From Comamonas fluminis (GTDB lineage: Bacteria > Pseudomonadota > Gammaproteobacteria > Burkholderiales > Burkholderiaceae_C): DNA of 64,000 nt. The notes beneath the pieces were generated by a model. The model did no database searches and was not told the origin of the DNA. It saw only the letters and a program-made list of their open reading frames with translations. Of the stretch, positions 9,074-18,880 are shown in pieces. Where the stretch lies: positions 4,043,501-4,107,500 of the forward strand of contig NZ_CP066783.1 of NCBI RefSeq assembly GCF_019186805.1, given 5' to 3'. Within the stretch, counting starts at the first letter, position 1; each line of letters begins with the position of its first letter. Position numbers and translations under genes: made by a program.

Positions 9074-10974
9074 GCGCCCTCCTCCAGTTGCTGGCCGGCG
9101 TCGAGTGCCAGTTCACGCACCGCTTCCACAAACTGGTGAGCGCGGTCCGCATAGTCCTTGAACATGTCCATGCTTGCGCAGGCTGGCGAGAGCAGCACCG
9201 CATCATTGGCATGCGCCAGACGCGCTGCGTGCTGCACCGCTTCCTGCATGGAAGCGGCATCCACCAGCTTCACCCCGGTATCAGCCAACGCTTCTCGAAT
9301 CTGCGGCGCATCCTGACCGATCAGCACAGCAGCGCGCACATAGCGCGAGACGGGGGCAGCCAGCGGCGCAAAGTCCTGCCCTTTGCCCAGGCCACCCAGG
9401 ATCACCACGATGCGGTGATCGGGACCCAGTCCCATGAGGGCAGCGACCGTGGCGCCCACATTGGTGCCCTTGCTGTCGTCAAAGTATTCAACATCGCTGA
9501 CGCGTCCTACCGGCTGCACGCGGTGCGGCTCGCCACGGTATTCGCGCAGCCCATAGAGCAGCGGTGCCAGAGAGCAGCCCACACCCGTAGCCAATGCCAG
9601 CGCCGACAAGGCGTTGATAGCGTTATGACGGCCGCGAATGCGCAGTGCATCTGCTGGCATCAGGCGGGTAATGTGAAGGTCATCCACATTCTTGCTCTTG
9701 CTGGTTTCATCGGCCTCATGGGCACGTACCAACCATGTCATGCCGTTGACAACTTCCAGGCCAAAGTCACCGGGCTGGCGCGGCATGTCTCCGCCAAAAG
9801 TGACATGGGGGCGCTGGAAAGTCTTGCCGCGCTTGCCGGGCACAGGAACCGGTGCTGGCAGCATGGCCATGACCACAGGGTCTTCGCGGTTCAGCACCAT
9901 CAGGCCCTGCTCACCAAACACATGGGATTTGGCATCGGCATACGCCTTCATGCCACCATGCCAATCCAGATGGTCCTGAGTGATATTGAGCACTGTGGCC
10001 GCCGAAGGCTCAAAGCCGTGGCAGTCGTCCAACTGAAAACTGGACAGCTCCAGCACCCATGCCTGAGGCAAGGTTTGCGCATCAATGCGTTCAGACAAGG
10101 TATCAAGCAGCGAGGGGCCAATATTGCCAGCCACACCCACGCTCAAGCCCGCGTGCTCCAGCAGCTGACCGGTCAGCGAGGTCACTGTGGTCTTGCCATT
10201 CGTGCCGGTAATGCCCAGCACCTTGGGCGCATAGCCATGGGCTTCGCGCAGGCCTTTGAGGGCAAAGGCAAACAGATCCAGCTCACCACCTGTGGGCAAA
10301 CCAATACTGCGTGCCGCATTGAAGACGGGAGCCACGCTGGCGGGGCTCAGGCCTGGAGAGCGATAAACGGAGCTCAGGCTTTGACCATCGACCAGGGCGG
10401 CGGTGAATTCACCCGCCACAAAGCGCACGCTGGGCAACTCTGCCTGCAATGCGGGCAGGAAAGGCGGTGCTTCACGGGTATCTGCCACTGTCACATCAGC
10501 ACCTGCACGCACGCACCAGCGCGCCATGGCGATGCCAGAAATACCCAGACCCAGAATCAGCACTCGCTGACCCTGCAAATGCTGAGTCGCACCCTGAGGC
10601 CAGTGTGCAGGCACAGGCGGCAGCTCCACCACAGTCTCAAGCGGCTCTTCGGGCTGCTGCTCAGCAGCGGTCACCTCTGCATCCGCAGTATCAGAGACAC
10701 TGGGGTCCGCAAAAATCTGCGCCACAAAGGCTGCAGCATCCTTGGCTGCGGTCAGGGTAGAAATATCCGGAATAGGCTCTGCACCCAGAGCCTTCGCCAG
10801 ATCCACTGCTACAGCAGAATCTGTTGCTTGCTCTTCGACTGCTTCAATTTCAGAAGCAGTCACCGCTTGCTGTTCAACGACTTCAGCAGAATTTTCTTCT
10901 GAAACTGCGTGCACCGCTGCTTCAGACTCTTCCATCAGAGTCTGGGTCTTGGGCTGGAGGTCTTCGTCTTGCAT
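9070..10974 (-). CDS. murD: UDP-N-acetylmuramoyl-L-alanine--D-glutamate ligase MurD with acidic N-terminal extension
   Basis: MurD adds D-glutamate to UDP-MurNAc-L-Ala. I place the start at the ATG at 10974, preceded by GAGG overlapping the mraY stop; an in-frame upstream codon at 11016 lies inside mraY. The product is 634 residues, against about 450-500 for the family. Residues 1-132 are a low-complexity Glu/Ala/Val-rich acidic segment with no motif I recognise. The normal enzyme starts at [15 protein letters not shown] (about residue 133) and has the ATP loop [24 protein letters not shown] and DDSKGTN. No frameshift is needed for the extension, and it begins directly at a good ribosome-binding site. 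Confidence 0.95.
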   Translation of the reverse strand: MQDEDLQPKTQTLMEESEAAVHAVSEENSAEVVEQQAVTASEIEAVEEQATDSAVAVDLAKALGAEPIPDISTLTAAKDAAAFVAQIFADPSVSDTADAEVTAAEQQPEEPLETVVELPPVPAHWPQGATQHLQGQRVLILGLGISGIAMARWCVRAGADVTVADTREAPPFLPALQAELPSVRFVAGEFTAALVDGQSLSSVYRSPGLSPASVAPVFNAARSIGLPTGGELDLFAFALKGLREAHGYAPKVLGITGTNGKTTVTSLTGQLLEHAGLSVGVAGNIGPSLLDTLSERIDAQTLPQAWVLELSSFQLDDCHGFEPSAATVLNITQDHLDWHGGMKAYADAKSHVFGEQGLMVLNREDPVVMAMLPAPVPVPGKRGKTFQRPHVTFGGDMPRQPGDFGLEVVNGMTWLVRAHEADETSKSKNVDDLHITRLMPADALRIRGRHNAINALSALALATGVGCSLAPLLYGLREYRGEPHRVQPVGRVSDVEYFDDSKGTNVGATVAALMGLGPDHRIVVILGGLGKGQDFAPLAAPVSRYVRAAVLIGQDAPQIREALADTGVKLVDAASMQEAVQHAARLAHANDAVLLSPACASMDMFKDYADRAHQFVEAVRELALDAGQQLEEGA

Positions 10975-10979
10975 GGCGA

Positions 10980-12158
10980 TTACCTCAGCTTCAGAGTCGA
11001 AAGACCCAGCAGGCACAGCAGCATGGTGATGATCCAGAAACGAATCACGACCTGCGTTTCCTTCCAGCCACTCTTTTCAAAGTGGTGGTGCAGCGGCGCC
11101 ATTTTCAGCAGACGGCGGCCTTCGCCGTAGCGCTTCTTGGTGTACTTGAAGTAAGTCACCTGCAGCATCACAGACACTGCCTCCGCCACAAAGATGCCGC
11201 CCATCACGGCCAGCACGATTTCCTGACGCACGATCACAGCAATCGTGCCCAGTGCCGCGCCCAGTGCCAGTGCGCCCACATCGCCCATGAAAACTTGCGC
11301 AGGGTGCGCGTTAAACCAGAGGAAGGCCAGACCTGCACCAGCAATAGCCCCGCAGAACACCATCAGCTCGCCCGTTCCGGGGATGCTGGGGAACAGCAGA
11401 TATTTGGCATAGGTCGCGTTGCCCGTCACATAGGCAAAAATGCCCAGCGCGGTACCCACCATGATGACGGGCATGATGGCCAGTCCATCCAGGCCATCCG
11501 TCAAATTCACGGCATTGCTGGTGCCCACAATCACGATGTAGGTCAGGATGATGAAGCCCAGCATGCCCAGCGGATAGCTGATTTCCTTGAAGAAGGGAAC
11601 AAGCAAGCCGGCCTTGGGCGGCAAGTCCATAGAAAAGCCAGACTGCACCCAGGAAATGAACAGCGCAAACACCTCAGAGTTGTTGTTCTCGGAAATGCAG
11701 AACACCAGATACAGCGCAGCCAGCAAACCAATGACGGATTGCCAGAAAAATTTCTCACCCGAGCGCATGCCCTCGGGATCTTTGTTCACAACCTTGCGCC
11801 AGTCATCTACCCAGCCAATGGCGCCAAAGCCCAGCGTGACCAGCAGCACAATCCAGACAAAGCGGTTGGACAGGTCAAACCACAGCAAGGTAGACACCGC
11901 AATCGAAAACAGAATCAGCACCCCGCCCATGGTGGGTGTGCCGCTTTTGACCAGGTGCGTTTCCATGCCATAACCGCGCACGGGCTGGCCGATCTTGAGT
12001 GCAGTCAGCATGCGAATGGCCTTGGGGCCCACCAGCAAACCAATCAACAGGGCAGTAAGCGCGGCCATCACGGCGCGCAGTGTTAGGTACTGAAAGACAC
12101 GCAGAAAACCAAATTCCGGCGAGATACTCTGCAACCATTGAGCCAGCATCAGCAGCAT
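10980..12158 (-). CDS. mraY: Phospho-N-acetylmuramoyl-pentapeptide-transferase MraY
   Basis: MraY moves phospho-MurNAc-pentapeptide to undecaprenyl phosphate, making lipid I in the inner membrane. The 392-residue protein has about ten hydrophobic segments. Visible motifs are GTPTMGG, the aspartate pair in GWVDDWRKV, the catalytic [10 protein letters not shown], and the C-terminal [12 protein letters not shown] loop. Its first codons overlap the end of murF by 10 nt, and its stop lies 5 nt before the murD start. Confidence 0.98.
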   Translation of the reverse strand: MLLMLAQWLQSISPEFGFLRVFQYLTLRAVMAALTALLIGLLVGPKAIRMLTALKIGQPVRGYGMETHLVKSGTPTMGGVLILFSIAVSTLLWFDLSNRFVWIVLLVTLGFGAIGWVDDWRKVVNKDPEGMRSGEKFFWQSVIGLLAALYLVFCISENNNSEVFALFISWVQSGFSMDLPPKAGLLVPFFKEISYPLGMLGFIILTYIVIVGTSNAVNLTDGLDGLAIMPVIMVGTALGIFAYVTGNATYAKYLLFPSIPGTGELMVFCGAIAGAGLAFLWFNAHPAQVFMGDVGALALGAALGTIAVIVRQEIVLAVMGGIFVAEAVSVMLQVTYFKYTKKRYGEGRRLLKMAPLHHHFEKSGWKETQVVIRFWIITMLLCLLGLSTLKLR

Positions 12159-13579
12159 GTGGAGGCCTCCCCGCAGTTGCCCTGTTTGCCATCTGCGCAG
12201 GCCTCAATGCTCTGCACTACTTGCTCCATCTTCATGAACCGCGAACCCTTGACCAACACACTACCTACCTTGGGTAAAACTGCGCACACCGCCTGCTGAA
12301 GGGCGGTCATGCTCTCAAAATGCTGAGCACCGCTGCCAAAGGCAGTCGCTGCAAACCTGCTCTGTTCGCCCAGAGCAAAGAAATGGGCAATACCCGCCTG
12401 TCTGGCCAGCTCACCGGCTTCGGCATGAAACTGCGGGCCGTTATCACCCACCTCGCCCATATCGCCCAGCACCAGCAACTGGGGTGCGGGCAGCTCGGCC
12501 AGCACCGCAATCGCAGCCGCAACCGAGTCAGGATTGGCGTTATAGGTATCGTCCACCACCGTAACGCTCTGAGCATTGACCTGCACAGCCAGCGCACGCG
12601 AGCGACCTGTCACCGGCTCAAAGGCCGACAAGCCCCTGGCAATCGCCACCAGAGATACGCCAGCCGCATGGGCACTGGCTGCTGCAGCCAGCGCATTGCG
12701 TACGTTGTGACGGCCTGCAATATGCAACTGCACGGAAGCTGCGCCCTGCAGCGTGTTCAGTTGCAGGCTCCAGGCACCGCTGTCCCAGCGCACATCGCTG
12801 GCAAAGACCTGAGCCCCATCGGCTGCCTCGCCAAACATCAGGCAAGTGCGACCGGCCGCCAGTTGCATCCACAGCGGCGTGTATTCATCACCTGCGGGAA
12901 AAATGGCCACGCCATCCTGAGGCAGAAAACCCAGTACCGAACCGTTTTCGCGGGCAACGGCCTCCACCGTTCCCATGAATTCCTGATGCTCACGCTGGGC
13001 GTTATTCACCAGTGCCACTGTGGGCTGACCGATGGCAGCCAGCTCGGCGATTTCGCCGGGGTGGTTCATGCCCATCTCCAGCACGGCAATGCGATGCTCG
13101 CCGCTCATGCGCAGCAGATTCAGCGGCATGCCGATGGAGTTGTTGAAATTGCCGCGCGTGGCCAGTGCTGCATCACCTGGCCCCCCCACATGGGCACGCA
13201 GGATGGAAGCAATCATCTGTGTCACAGTGGTCTTGCCATTGCTGCCGGTCACGGCAATCAGTGGCAAATCAAACTGCGCGCGCCATGCACGGGCCAGAGC
13301 GCCCAGTGCCAGCAAGGTATCGGGCACTTCAATGCCGGACATGCCTGCAGCCTCCAGCCCATGACTGGCGATAGCAGCAACAGCCCCGGCTGCCTGCGCC
13401 TGGGGCAGGAATTCATGGGCGTCAAAACGCTCGCCCTTGAGAGCCACAAACAAATCCCCGTTCTGCAGCGTGCGTGTATCCGTGTGCACGCGCGCCACCT
13501 CCAGCTTGCCGTTACCGACCAGCCTGGCTTGGGGGATATGCGTCTGGATCAGCTCCAGCGCTTTTTCCAAGGTCATCAT
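12149..13579 (-). CDS. murF: UDP-N-acetylmuramoyl-tripeptide--D-alanyl-D-alanine ligase MurF
   Basis: MurF completes the pentapeptide by adding D-Ala-D-Ala from Ddl. The 476-residue protein has the small N-terminal Mur-ligase domain, the ATP loop [13 protein letters not shown] near residue 112, and [14 protein letters not shown]. Its C-terminal domain includes [11 protein letters not shown] and LGDMGEVGD. The C-terminal tail is Cys- and Gly-rich and ends STCC, in the part overlapping mraY. The start overlaps the murE stop as ATGA. Confidence 0.97.
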   Translation of the reverse strand: MMTLEKALELIQTHIPQARLVGNGKLEVARVHTDTRTLQNGDLFVALKGERFDAHEFLPQAQAAGAVAAIASHGLEAAGMSGIEVPDTLLALGALARAWRAQFDLPLIAVTGSNGKTTVTQMIASILRAHVGGPGDAALATRGNFNNSIGMPLNLLRMSGEHRIAVLEMGMNHPGEIAELAAIGQPTVALVNNAQREHQEFMGTVEAVARENGSVLGFLPQDGVAIFPAGDEYTPLWMQLAAGRTCLMFGEAADGAQVFASDVRWDSGAWSLQLNTLQGAASVQLHIAGRHNVRNALAAAASAHAAGVSLVAIARGLSAFEPVTGRSRALAVQVNAQSVTVVDDTYNANPDSVAAAIAVLAELPAPQLLVLGDMGEVGDNGPQFHAEAGELARQAGIAHFFALGEQSRFAATAFGSGAQHFESMTALQQAVCAVLPKVGSVLVKGSRFMKMEQVVQSIEACADGKQGNCGEASTCC

Positions 13580-15081
13580 GACCGCATCTTTCCTTCGCGA
13601 ACTGACAGCGCCTTCTGCGCCTCGTCCATGTCGGAGAACGGATGGCGAACGCCCTTCGTCTCCTGATAATCTTCATGACCCTTGCCTGCAATCAGCACCA
13701 CATCGCGGGCATCCGCACGGGCAATGGCTTCGGCAATCGCGGCTGCGCGGTCGGCCTGCACATGCAAGGCGTCGCCCTGCTTCATGCCAGCCAGAATCTG
13801 GTCGATGATGGTTTCGGGCACTTCGCTGCGTGGGTTGTCGCTGGTGACATACACGCAGTCCGAATAGGTCTGCGCGGCCTGGCCCATCAAAGGGCGCTTG
13901 CTGTTGTCACGGTCGCCGCCGCAGCCAAACACGCACCACAGCTTGCCGCCGCGCTGCTGCGCTGCGGGCTGCAAGGCACGCAGGGCTTTTTCCAGCGCAT
14001 CGGGCGTATGTGCGTAGTCCACCGCAATCAGTGGCAGGTTGGCCTTGGCGATCTGCTGCATGCGGCCAGGAACAGGCTCCAGATGCGCGCAAGCTGCCAC
14101 GGCCTCATCCAGTGTCAGCCCCAGGCTGCGCAATGCAGCCAGCACCCCCAGCAGATTGGAGACGTTGTACTGCCCGACCAGGCGTGTGTTCATGCGCAGG
14201 CTGTGACCCGCTTCCAGCACGGTGAAGCTCAGGCCCTGCTCACCCTGACTGATGTCCTTGGCCTGCAGACGTGCAGGGCCTTGAATGGAAACACTCCAGA
14301 CATCCAGTTGCCTGGCTTGCAGCTTGGCCCAGAGCTTGGCGCCATGCGCGTCGTCAATATTGACCACCGCAGCCAGCAGCCCTGGCCAGTCAAACAGCTG
14401 AGCCTTGGCCTGCCAATAGGCTTCCATGCTGCCGTGATAGTCCAGATGGTCTTGCGTGAAATTGGTGAACAAGGCCACACGGATATGGCTACCGTCCAGA
14501 CGGTTCTCGACAATGCCAATCGATGACGCTTCAATCGCACAGGCCGCAAGACCCCGATCGGCATAGCTGCGAAACTCACGCTGCAGCAGCACAGGGTCCG
14601 GCGTGGTCATGCCGGTGGATTCCAGTGCAGGTGGAACGCCCACACCCAGAGTGCCCACCAGCGCACAGCCCATGCGCTCATTCAGCTTCACTTTTGATAG
14701 TGCATGAGCCAGCCACCAGGCTGTAGTGGTTTTGCCGTTGGTGCCAGTAACCGCCAGCACGTCAATCTCGGTGCTTGGGTGGCTAAACCACTCATCGGCA
14801 ATCAAGCCAGTTGCAGCCTTCAGACCCTTGAGGGCAGCGACTTTGTCGCTGTTCAGGCCAAACGCTTCCAGACCATCGGCCTCCACCAGCACGGCTGCAG
14901 CGCCCTGCTCCAGAGCCTTGGCGACATATGCGCGGCCATCGGTGGCGGCACCGGGCCAGGCAATAAAGGCATCGCCAGTCTTGACCTTGCGGCTGTCGGT
15001 CTGCAAGTCACCCTGCACGCGAGTACGCAGCCAGGCGACGGCCTCGGCTGCGTTGTTCAAAGTTTGAATAGGAGTGCTCAT
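13576..15081 (-). CDS. murE: UDP-N-acetylmuramoyl-L-alanyl-D-glutamate--2,6-diaminopimelate ligase MurE
   Basis: MurE adds meso-diaminopimelate as the third residue of the stem peptide. The 501-residue protein has the ATP loop [13 protein letters not shown] near residue 114 and NFTQDHLDYH. It also has the SDNPRSE motif, which in this family marks specificity for diaminopimelate rather than lysine. The stretch coding LSKVKLN near 14690 has DNA resembling the CTATCAAAA dispersed repeat, in frame and without disrupting the fold motifs. ATGA overlaps link it to ftsI and murF. Confidence 0.97.
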   Translation of the reverse strand: MSTPIQTLNNAAEAVAWLRTRVQGDLQTDSRKVKTGDAFIAWPGAATDGRAYVAKALEQGAAAVLVEADGLEAFGLNSDKVAALKGLKAATGLIADEWFSHPSTEIDVLAVTGTNGKTTTAWWLAHALSKVKLNERMGCALVGTLGVGVPPALESTGMTTPDPVLLQREFRSYADRGLAACAIEASSIGIVENRLDGSHIRVALFTNFTQDHLDYHGSMEAYWQAKAQLFDWPGLLAAVVNIDDAHGAKLWAKLQARQLDVWSVSIQGPARLQAKDISQGEQGLSFTVLEAGHSLRMNTRLVGQYNVSNLLGVLAALRSLGLTLDEAVAACAHLEPVPGRMQQIAKANLPLIAVDYAHTPDALEKALRALQPAAQQRGGKLWCVFGCGGDRDNSKRPLMGQAAQTYSDCVYVTSDNPRSEVPETIIDQILAGMKQGDALHVQADRAAAIAEAIARADARDVVLIAGKGHEDYQETKGVRHPFSDMDEAQKALSVREGKMRS

Positions 15082-16826
15082 AGCACAGGCTCCTCAGGTG
15101 GTGCAGCCACAATCTGAGGCTTGACTTCCTTGTCGGGCTGAACGCCCATGAAACGCAATGTCTGCTGGACCACGTCCGCAAAAACAGGGCCTGCCACCGT
15201 ACCGCCGTAGTAGGAGCCAGCAGTGGGCTCATCCACCATCACGGCCACGATGATGCGAGGCTTGTCGATGGGGGCGATGCCGGTGAACCACGCGCGGTAC
15301 TTGCCCGCGGCATAGTGGCGCCCCACCTGCTTGCGGGCCGTACCCGACTTGCCGCCAATGGTGTAGCCCTCGGCCTGAGCCCTCTGGCCTGTACCGCCGG
15401 GCCCGGCAGCCAGGCGCAGCATGTGCAGCACGGCGGCGGCATTTTCCTTGGAGATCACACGCACACCCACGGGCGGCTCTGAGGTCTTCAAAATCGTGGA
15501 CGGGATGACATTGCCGTCGTTAGAGAACACGGTATAGGAGCGCGCCATCTGGAACAGCGAAGCCGACAGGCCATAGCCGTAGGACATGGTGGCCTGCTCA
15601 ATCGGCTTCCAGGTTTTCCAGGCACGCAGGCGGCCCGAGACCGCACCGGGGAACTGGATTTGCGGCTTTTGCCCAAAGCCCAGTGCACTGAAGTACTCCC
15701 ACATTTCCTGCGGAGTCAGCTTTTGCGCCACCTTGGTCGCGCCCACGTTACTGGACTTCTGGATCACACCTTCCACCGTCAGCACGCCATAGTTATGGGT
15801 GTCGGTGATGGTGGCGCCGGTCACCGTATAGCGGCCGGGCGATGTATCAATAATGGTCGTGGGCTTGACGCGCTTGAGCTCCAGCGCCGCGGCCACGGTA
15901 ATCGGCTTCATGGTGGAGCCTGGCTCAAAGGTGTCGGTCAGCGCACGGTTACGCAGCTGCTCGCCCGTCAGATTCTTGCGGTGGCCAGGGTCATAGCTGG
16001 GGTAGTTCGCCAGTGCCAGCAGTTCACCCGTATGGGCATCCATCACCACCACACTGCCAGCCTTGGCCTTTTGCTCCTGCACCTGCTGCTTGAGCTTCTG
16101 GTAGGCGTAGTACTGAACCTTGCTGTCGATGGACAGCTGAATATCCTGGCCGTCCTGCGGCGGCACCTCGTCGCCCACACCTTCCACCACGCGGCCCAGA
16201 CGGTCCTTGATCACACGGCGTGAACCGGGCTTGCCCGCCAGATCCTTGTCAAACGCCAGCTCCATGCCTTCCTGGCCATGGTCTTCCACGTTGGTAAAAC
16301 CAACAATGTGAGCTGCCGATTCACCCTCGGGGTACTGGCGCTTGTATTCCTTGCGGTTGTAAATGCCCTTGATATTGAGGGCAACGATCTGCTGACCGAT
16401 ATCCCAGTCGAGCTGACGCTTGACCCAGACAAAGCTCTTGTCCTCGTCATCGAGCTTGTCCAGCAGCGCTGGCAGCGGCATCTCCATCAGCTTGGCGACC
16501 TGCTTGAGCTTTTGCTGAACTTCTGGGTCCTTGAGATCCACGTCTTCAGGAATGGCCCAGATGCTGGCGGCGGGAACGCTGGAGGCCAGAATCAGGCCAT
16601 TGCGGTCCAGCAGGCGACCGCGGTTGGCGGGCAGCTCCAGAGTTCGCGCAAAACGCACCAGCCCCTGGCGCTTGAAGAAATCATTGCCGAAGACCTGCAC
16701 ATAGGCCGCACGCGCACCCAGCCCGACAAAGCCCAGCGCCAGTGCCGCCACAATGAACTTGCTGCGCCACAGCGGCGTCTTGGACGCCAGCAGCGGACTG
16801 GTGGTGTAGAGCACGCTGCGTGTCAT
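15078..16826 (-). CDS. ftsI: Septal peptidoglycan transpeptidase FtsI (PBP3)
   Basis: FtsI cross-links septal peptidoglycan and partners with FtsW. The 582-residue protein has a single N-terminal membrane anchor (about residues 24-46) and a PBP dimerisation domain with the RGRLLDRNG segment. Its transpeptidase domain carries the catalytic FEPGSTMKP serine and lysine, the KSSNVG triad and GGKSGTAR. The C-terminus reaches the periplasm and ends in a Pro/Glu-rich tail. ATGA overlaps join it to ftsL and murE. Confidence 0.97.
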   Translation of the reverse strand: MTRSVLYTTSPLLASKTPLWRSKFIVAALALGFVGLGARAAYVQVFGNDFFKRQGLVRFARTLELPANRGRLLDRNGLILASSVPAASIWAIPEDVDLKDPEVQQKLKQVAKLMEMPLPALLDKLDDEDKSFVWVKRQLDWDIGQQIVALNIKGIYNRKEYKRQYPEGESAAHIVGFTNVEDHGQEGMELAFDKDLAGKPGSRRVIKDRLGRVVEGVGDEVPPQDGQDIQLSIDSKVQYYAYQKLKQQVQEQKAKAGSVVVMDAHTGELLALANYPSYDPGHRKNLTGEQLRNRALTDTFEPGSTMKPITVAAALELKRVKPTTIIDTSPGRYTVTGATITDTHNYGVLTVEGVIQKSSNVGATKVAQKLTPQEMWEYFSALGFGQKPQIQFPGAVSGRLRAWKTWKPIEQATMSYGYGLSASLFQMARSYTVFSNDGNVIPSTILKTSEPPVGVRVISKENAAAVLHMLRLAAGPGGTGQRAQAEGYTIGGKSGTARKQVGRHYAAGKYRAWFTGIAPIDKPRIIVAVMVDEPTAGSYYGGTVAGPVFADVVQQTLRFMGVQPDKEVKPQIVAAPPEEPVL

Positions 16827-17107
16827 TGGGCAACTCCTGCGGGATTGCCGTCCTGCACATACTGCGTAATGGCCTGCGAAGCCTGCTTCATCTGCAGCTT
16901 GTCGCGCGCCAGCGTTTCAATGCGCTGCGGCGTCGCCTGGGCACGCTTTTCCACTTGCAGCCGCTGCTGGTCTGTTGCCAGGCGGCGCGCTTCGTTTTCC
17001 GCACGGTCAAGCTCGGTAAACAGTTTGCGCGATTCGTACTGAGTGCCCACCAGAAAGAGAGCGCTCATCATCACAGCCAGCAGCAGCAGCAGATTTATGC
17101 GCAGCAT
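16823..17107 (-). CDS. ftsL: Cell division protein FtsL
   Basis: FtsL is a small bitopic divisome protein that forms a coiled-coil complex with FtsB and FtsQ and activates FtsWI. The 94-residue product begins with a short cytoplasmic end and one membrane span (LLLLLAVMMSALFLVG). A heptad-like periplasmic helix rich in Glu, Arg and Leu follows (FTELDRAENEARRLATD). Sequence similarity in this family is low, but length, topology and position between rsmH and ftsI are typical. The stop overlaps the ftsI start as ATGA. Confidence 0.95.
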   Translation of the reverse strand: MLRINLLLLLAVMMSALFLVGTQYESRKLFTELDRAENEARRLATDQQRLQVEKRAQATPQRIETLARDKLQMKQASQAITQYVQDGNPAGVAQ

Positions 17108-17150
17108 GGCAGGCCTTTCCCAGCCATGCTCAGCAAGGCATGGCTTTGCT

Positions 17151-18086
17151 TCATGCGGGCACCTCCGTGCGCTCAGCCACGCGCATCACGGCAGAGCGTG
17201 AACGCGCATTGCCATCCACTTCGGCAGCACTGGGCTTGATGCGCTCCAGCGCCTTCAGACGCATGGGTGTGGGCGCGGCAAACGGCGCACGGCGGTCATA
17301 GACCTCTTTGGAGTGCTTGGCAATGAATTGCTTGACGATGCGGTCTTCCAGCGAGTGAAAGCTGATGACCGCCAGACGCCCACCGGGCGCCAGCACACGC
17401 AGGCTGGCCTCTAGCGCTTGTTCAAGCTCCTGAAGCTCTGCATTGATGAAAATCCGAAAAGCCTGGAAGGTGCGTGTTGCCGGGTTTTGCCCAGCCTCGC
17501 GGGTCCGGACCTGGCCAGCCACGAGTTGGGCAAGCTCACCGGTGGTACGTAATGGCCCCTGGCTCTCGCGCCTAGCAACAATCGCCTTTGCAATGGGGCC
17601 AGCAAACCGTTCTTCGCCGTAGTCACGTATCACCTCCGCAATCTGATGCACTTCTGCATCTTCCAGCCACTCGGCTACGCTCTGCCCGCGCGTGGTGTCC
17701 ATGCGCATATCGAGCGGCCCATCGAAACGGAAGCTGAAGCCTCGGTCAGGATTGTCGATCTGGGGAGAACTCACCCCCAGGTCCATCAACACACCCTGAA
17801 TACTGCCTTCAGGCAAATCGCCGAGGTGACGAAACCCTTCATGCCGAATCGAAAAACGCGCATCGTTGATGCGCGCCGCTTCAGCGATTGCGTCCGGATC
17901 CTTGTCGAACGCAATCAGCCGGCCATCCGGCCCTAGTCGCTGCAAAATGAGCCGGGAATGTCCTCCGCGGCCGAACGTTGCATCCACCCAGTCACCCGCT
18001 GGCGGCTGGCTTGCGCCACCCAGCAAAGCGTCGACAGCTTCATCGAGCAGGACGGTGATATGTTGCAACGGCTGATTCACAAGCAC
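17151..18086 (-). CDS. rsmH: 16S rRNA (cytosine(1402)-N4)-methyltransferase RsmH
   Basis: RsmH (MraW) methylates N4 of C1402 in 16S rRNA using S-adenosylmethionine. The 311-residue protein starts [13 protein letters not shown] and has the SAM-binding motif [14 protein letters not shown] (about residues 37-50), [14 protein letters not shown], and the C-terminal [12 protein letters not shown], all hallmarks of the family. The start is GTG, with a second in-frame GTG two codons later that is slightly better spaced from the GGAAGAG Shine-Dalgarno. It follows mraZ by 8 nt. Confidence 0.97.
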   Translation of the reverse strand: MLVNQPLQHITVLLDEAVDALLGGASQPPAGDWVDATFGRGGHSRLILQRLGPDGRLIAFDKDPDAIAEAARINDARFSIRHEGFRHLGDLPEGSIQGVLMDLGVSSPQIDNPDRGFSFRFDGPLDMRMDTTRGQSVAEWLEDAEVHQIAEVIRDYGEERFAGPIAKAIVARRESQGPLRTTGELAQLVAGQVRTREAGQNPATRTFQAFRIFINAELQELEQALEASLRVLAPGGRLAVISFHSLEDRIVKQFIAKHSKEVYDRRAPFAAPTPMRLKALERIKPSAAEVDGNARSRSAVMRVAERTEVPA

Positions 18087-18094
18087 GTCTCTTC

Positions 18095-18523
18095 CTAAAA
18101 AACAAAATCCTGGAAAGCTGCTGGCATTTCCTGCTGCATCGCTTCCACTTCACGCGCTTCATAAGTGGCTTTGTCCCAAAGCTCGAAGTGATCGCCCATG
18201 CCGAGCAACACCACTTCCTTGGTCAAACCCGCTCCCCCACGCAACTCGGGCGACACCAGCAAACGGCCAGTGCCATCCATCTCTGCATCCATGGCGTTAC
18301 CCAGAAAAATCCGCTTCCACCACTGAGCACTCATGGGAAGCTGGGCGATGCGCTCGCGGAACTTCAGCCACTCGGGGCGGGGAAACAGCATCAGGCAGCC
18401 ATGAGGGTGTTTGGTGAACGTCACCTGCCCCTCGGCCATGGACAACAGGGCGTCACGATGCCGGGTAGGCACTGAAAGCCTCCCCTTCCCATCGAGATTC
18501 AATGAAGACGCCCCTTGAAACAC
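18095..18523 (-). CDS. mraZ: Transcriptional regulator MraZ
   Basis: MraZ is a SpoVT/AbrB-like ring-forming DNA-binding protein that represses its own dcw promoter in bacteria where it has been studied. The 142-residue product has the duplicated AbrB-type fold: [22 protein letters not shown] at the N-terminus (given in part) and [15 protein letters not shown] in the second half. The start codon is GTG at 18523. It is the first gene of the cluster, and three tandem 10-bp GTG-containing repeats lie about 60-90 nt upstream, which fits autoregulation. Confidence 0.96.
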   Translation of the reverse strand: MFQGASSLNLDGKGRLSVPTRHRDALLSMAEGQVTFTKHPHGCLMLFPRPEWLKFRERIAQLPMSAQWWKRIFLGNAMDAEMDGTGRLLVSPELRGGAGLTKEVVLLGMGDHFELWDKATYEAREVEAMQQEMPAAFQDFVF

Positions 18524-18583
18524 GGCCAGCTACTCCGGTCATCTGGAGCCACTCGCCTCCCGAAATTGGGCCGCGAGGGCAGT

Positions 18584-18613
18584 TTTCACCACTTAATTGC
18601 ACTTTTTTGCACT
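18584..18613 (-). promoter_or_regulatory. Candidate MraZ operator: three tandem 10-bp boxes
   Basis: On the minus strand three consecutive decamers read AGTGCAAAAA, AGTGCAATTA and AGTGGTGAAA, in exact 10-nt phase, 61-90 nt upstream of the mraZ GTG. Known MraZ sites are direct repeats of a short G-rich core with the same 10-nt period near the mraZ promoter. A GATACA hexamer directly upstream could be the -10 box. The match is by spacing, position and the shared GTG core, not by a motif search. Confidence 0.65.
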
Positions 18614-18835
18614 GTATCAGCAATTTCGCAGCTCACCAAACCCGAAGGAACAATTATTTGCAATGAAATCAATCACTTAGAGCATTTCAAAAAGCCCCGT
18701 AAAAGCAAAATACCTTTCCTTTACAAGCACTTAGCAAAGTCTGTGCAAGTTACGCCTTAATAGAAAGCATCAATTGAAACCATTCAATTCAATGGAAAGA
18801 ACGTATTTATCAAACGAACTTTTCCTACAAATACA
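18614..18835. other. A/T-rich intergenic region upstream of mraZ
   Basis: The 220 nt between the MraZ boxes and the hslU terminator are visibly richer in A and T than the flanking genes. They probably hold the upstream part of the dcw promoter. I see several A/T tracts but no open reading frame, RNA gene or repeat from the two families described here. Confidence 0.4.
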
Positions 18836-18859
18836 AACTGCCCGCACAGGCGGGCAGTT
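18836..18859 (-). terminator. Terminator after hslU
   Basis: A GC-rich hairpin with arms AACTGCCCGC and GCGGGCAGTT and a very short loop lies 22 nt after the hslU stop on the coding strand, followed by TTGTATTTG. It separates the hslVU operon from the dcw promoter region. Confidence 0.8.
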
Positions 18860-18880
18860 CGCTGGAGAGCGCGCAAAAAC

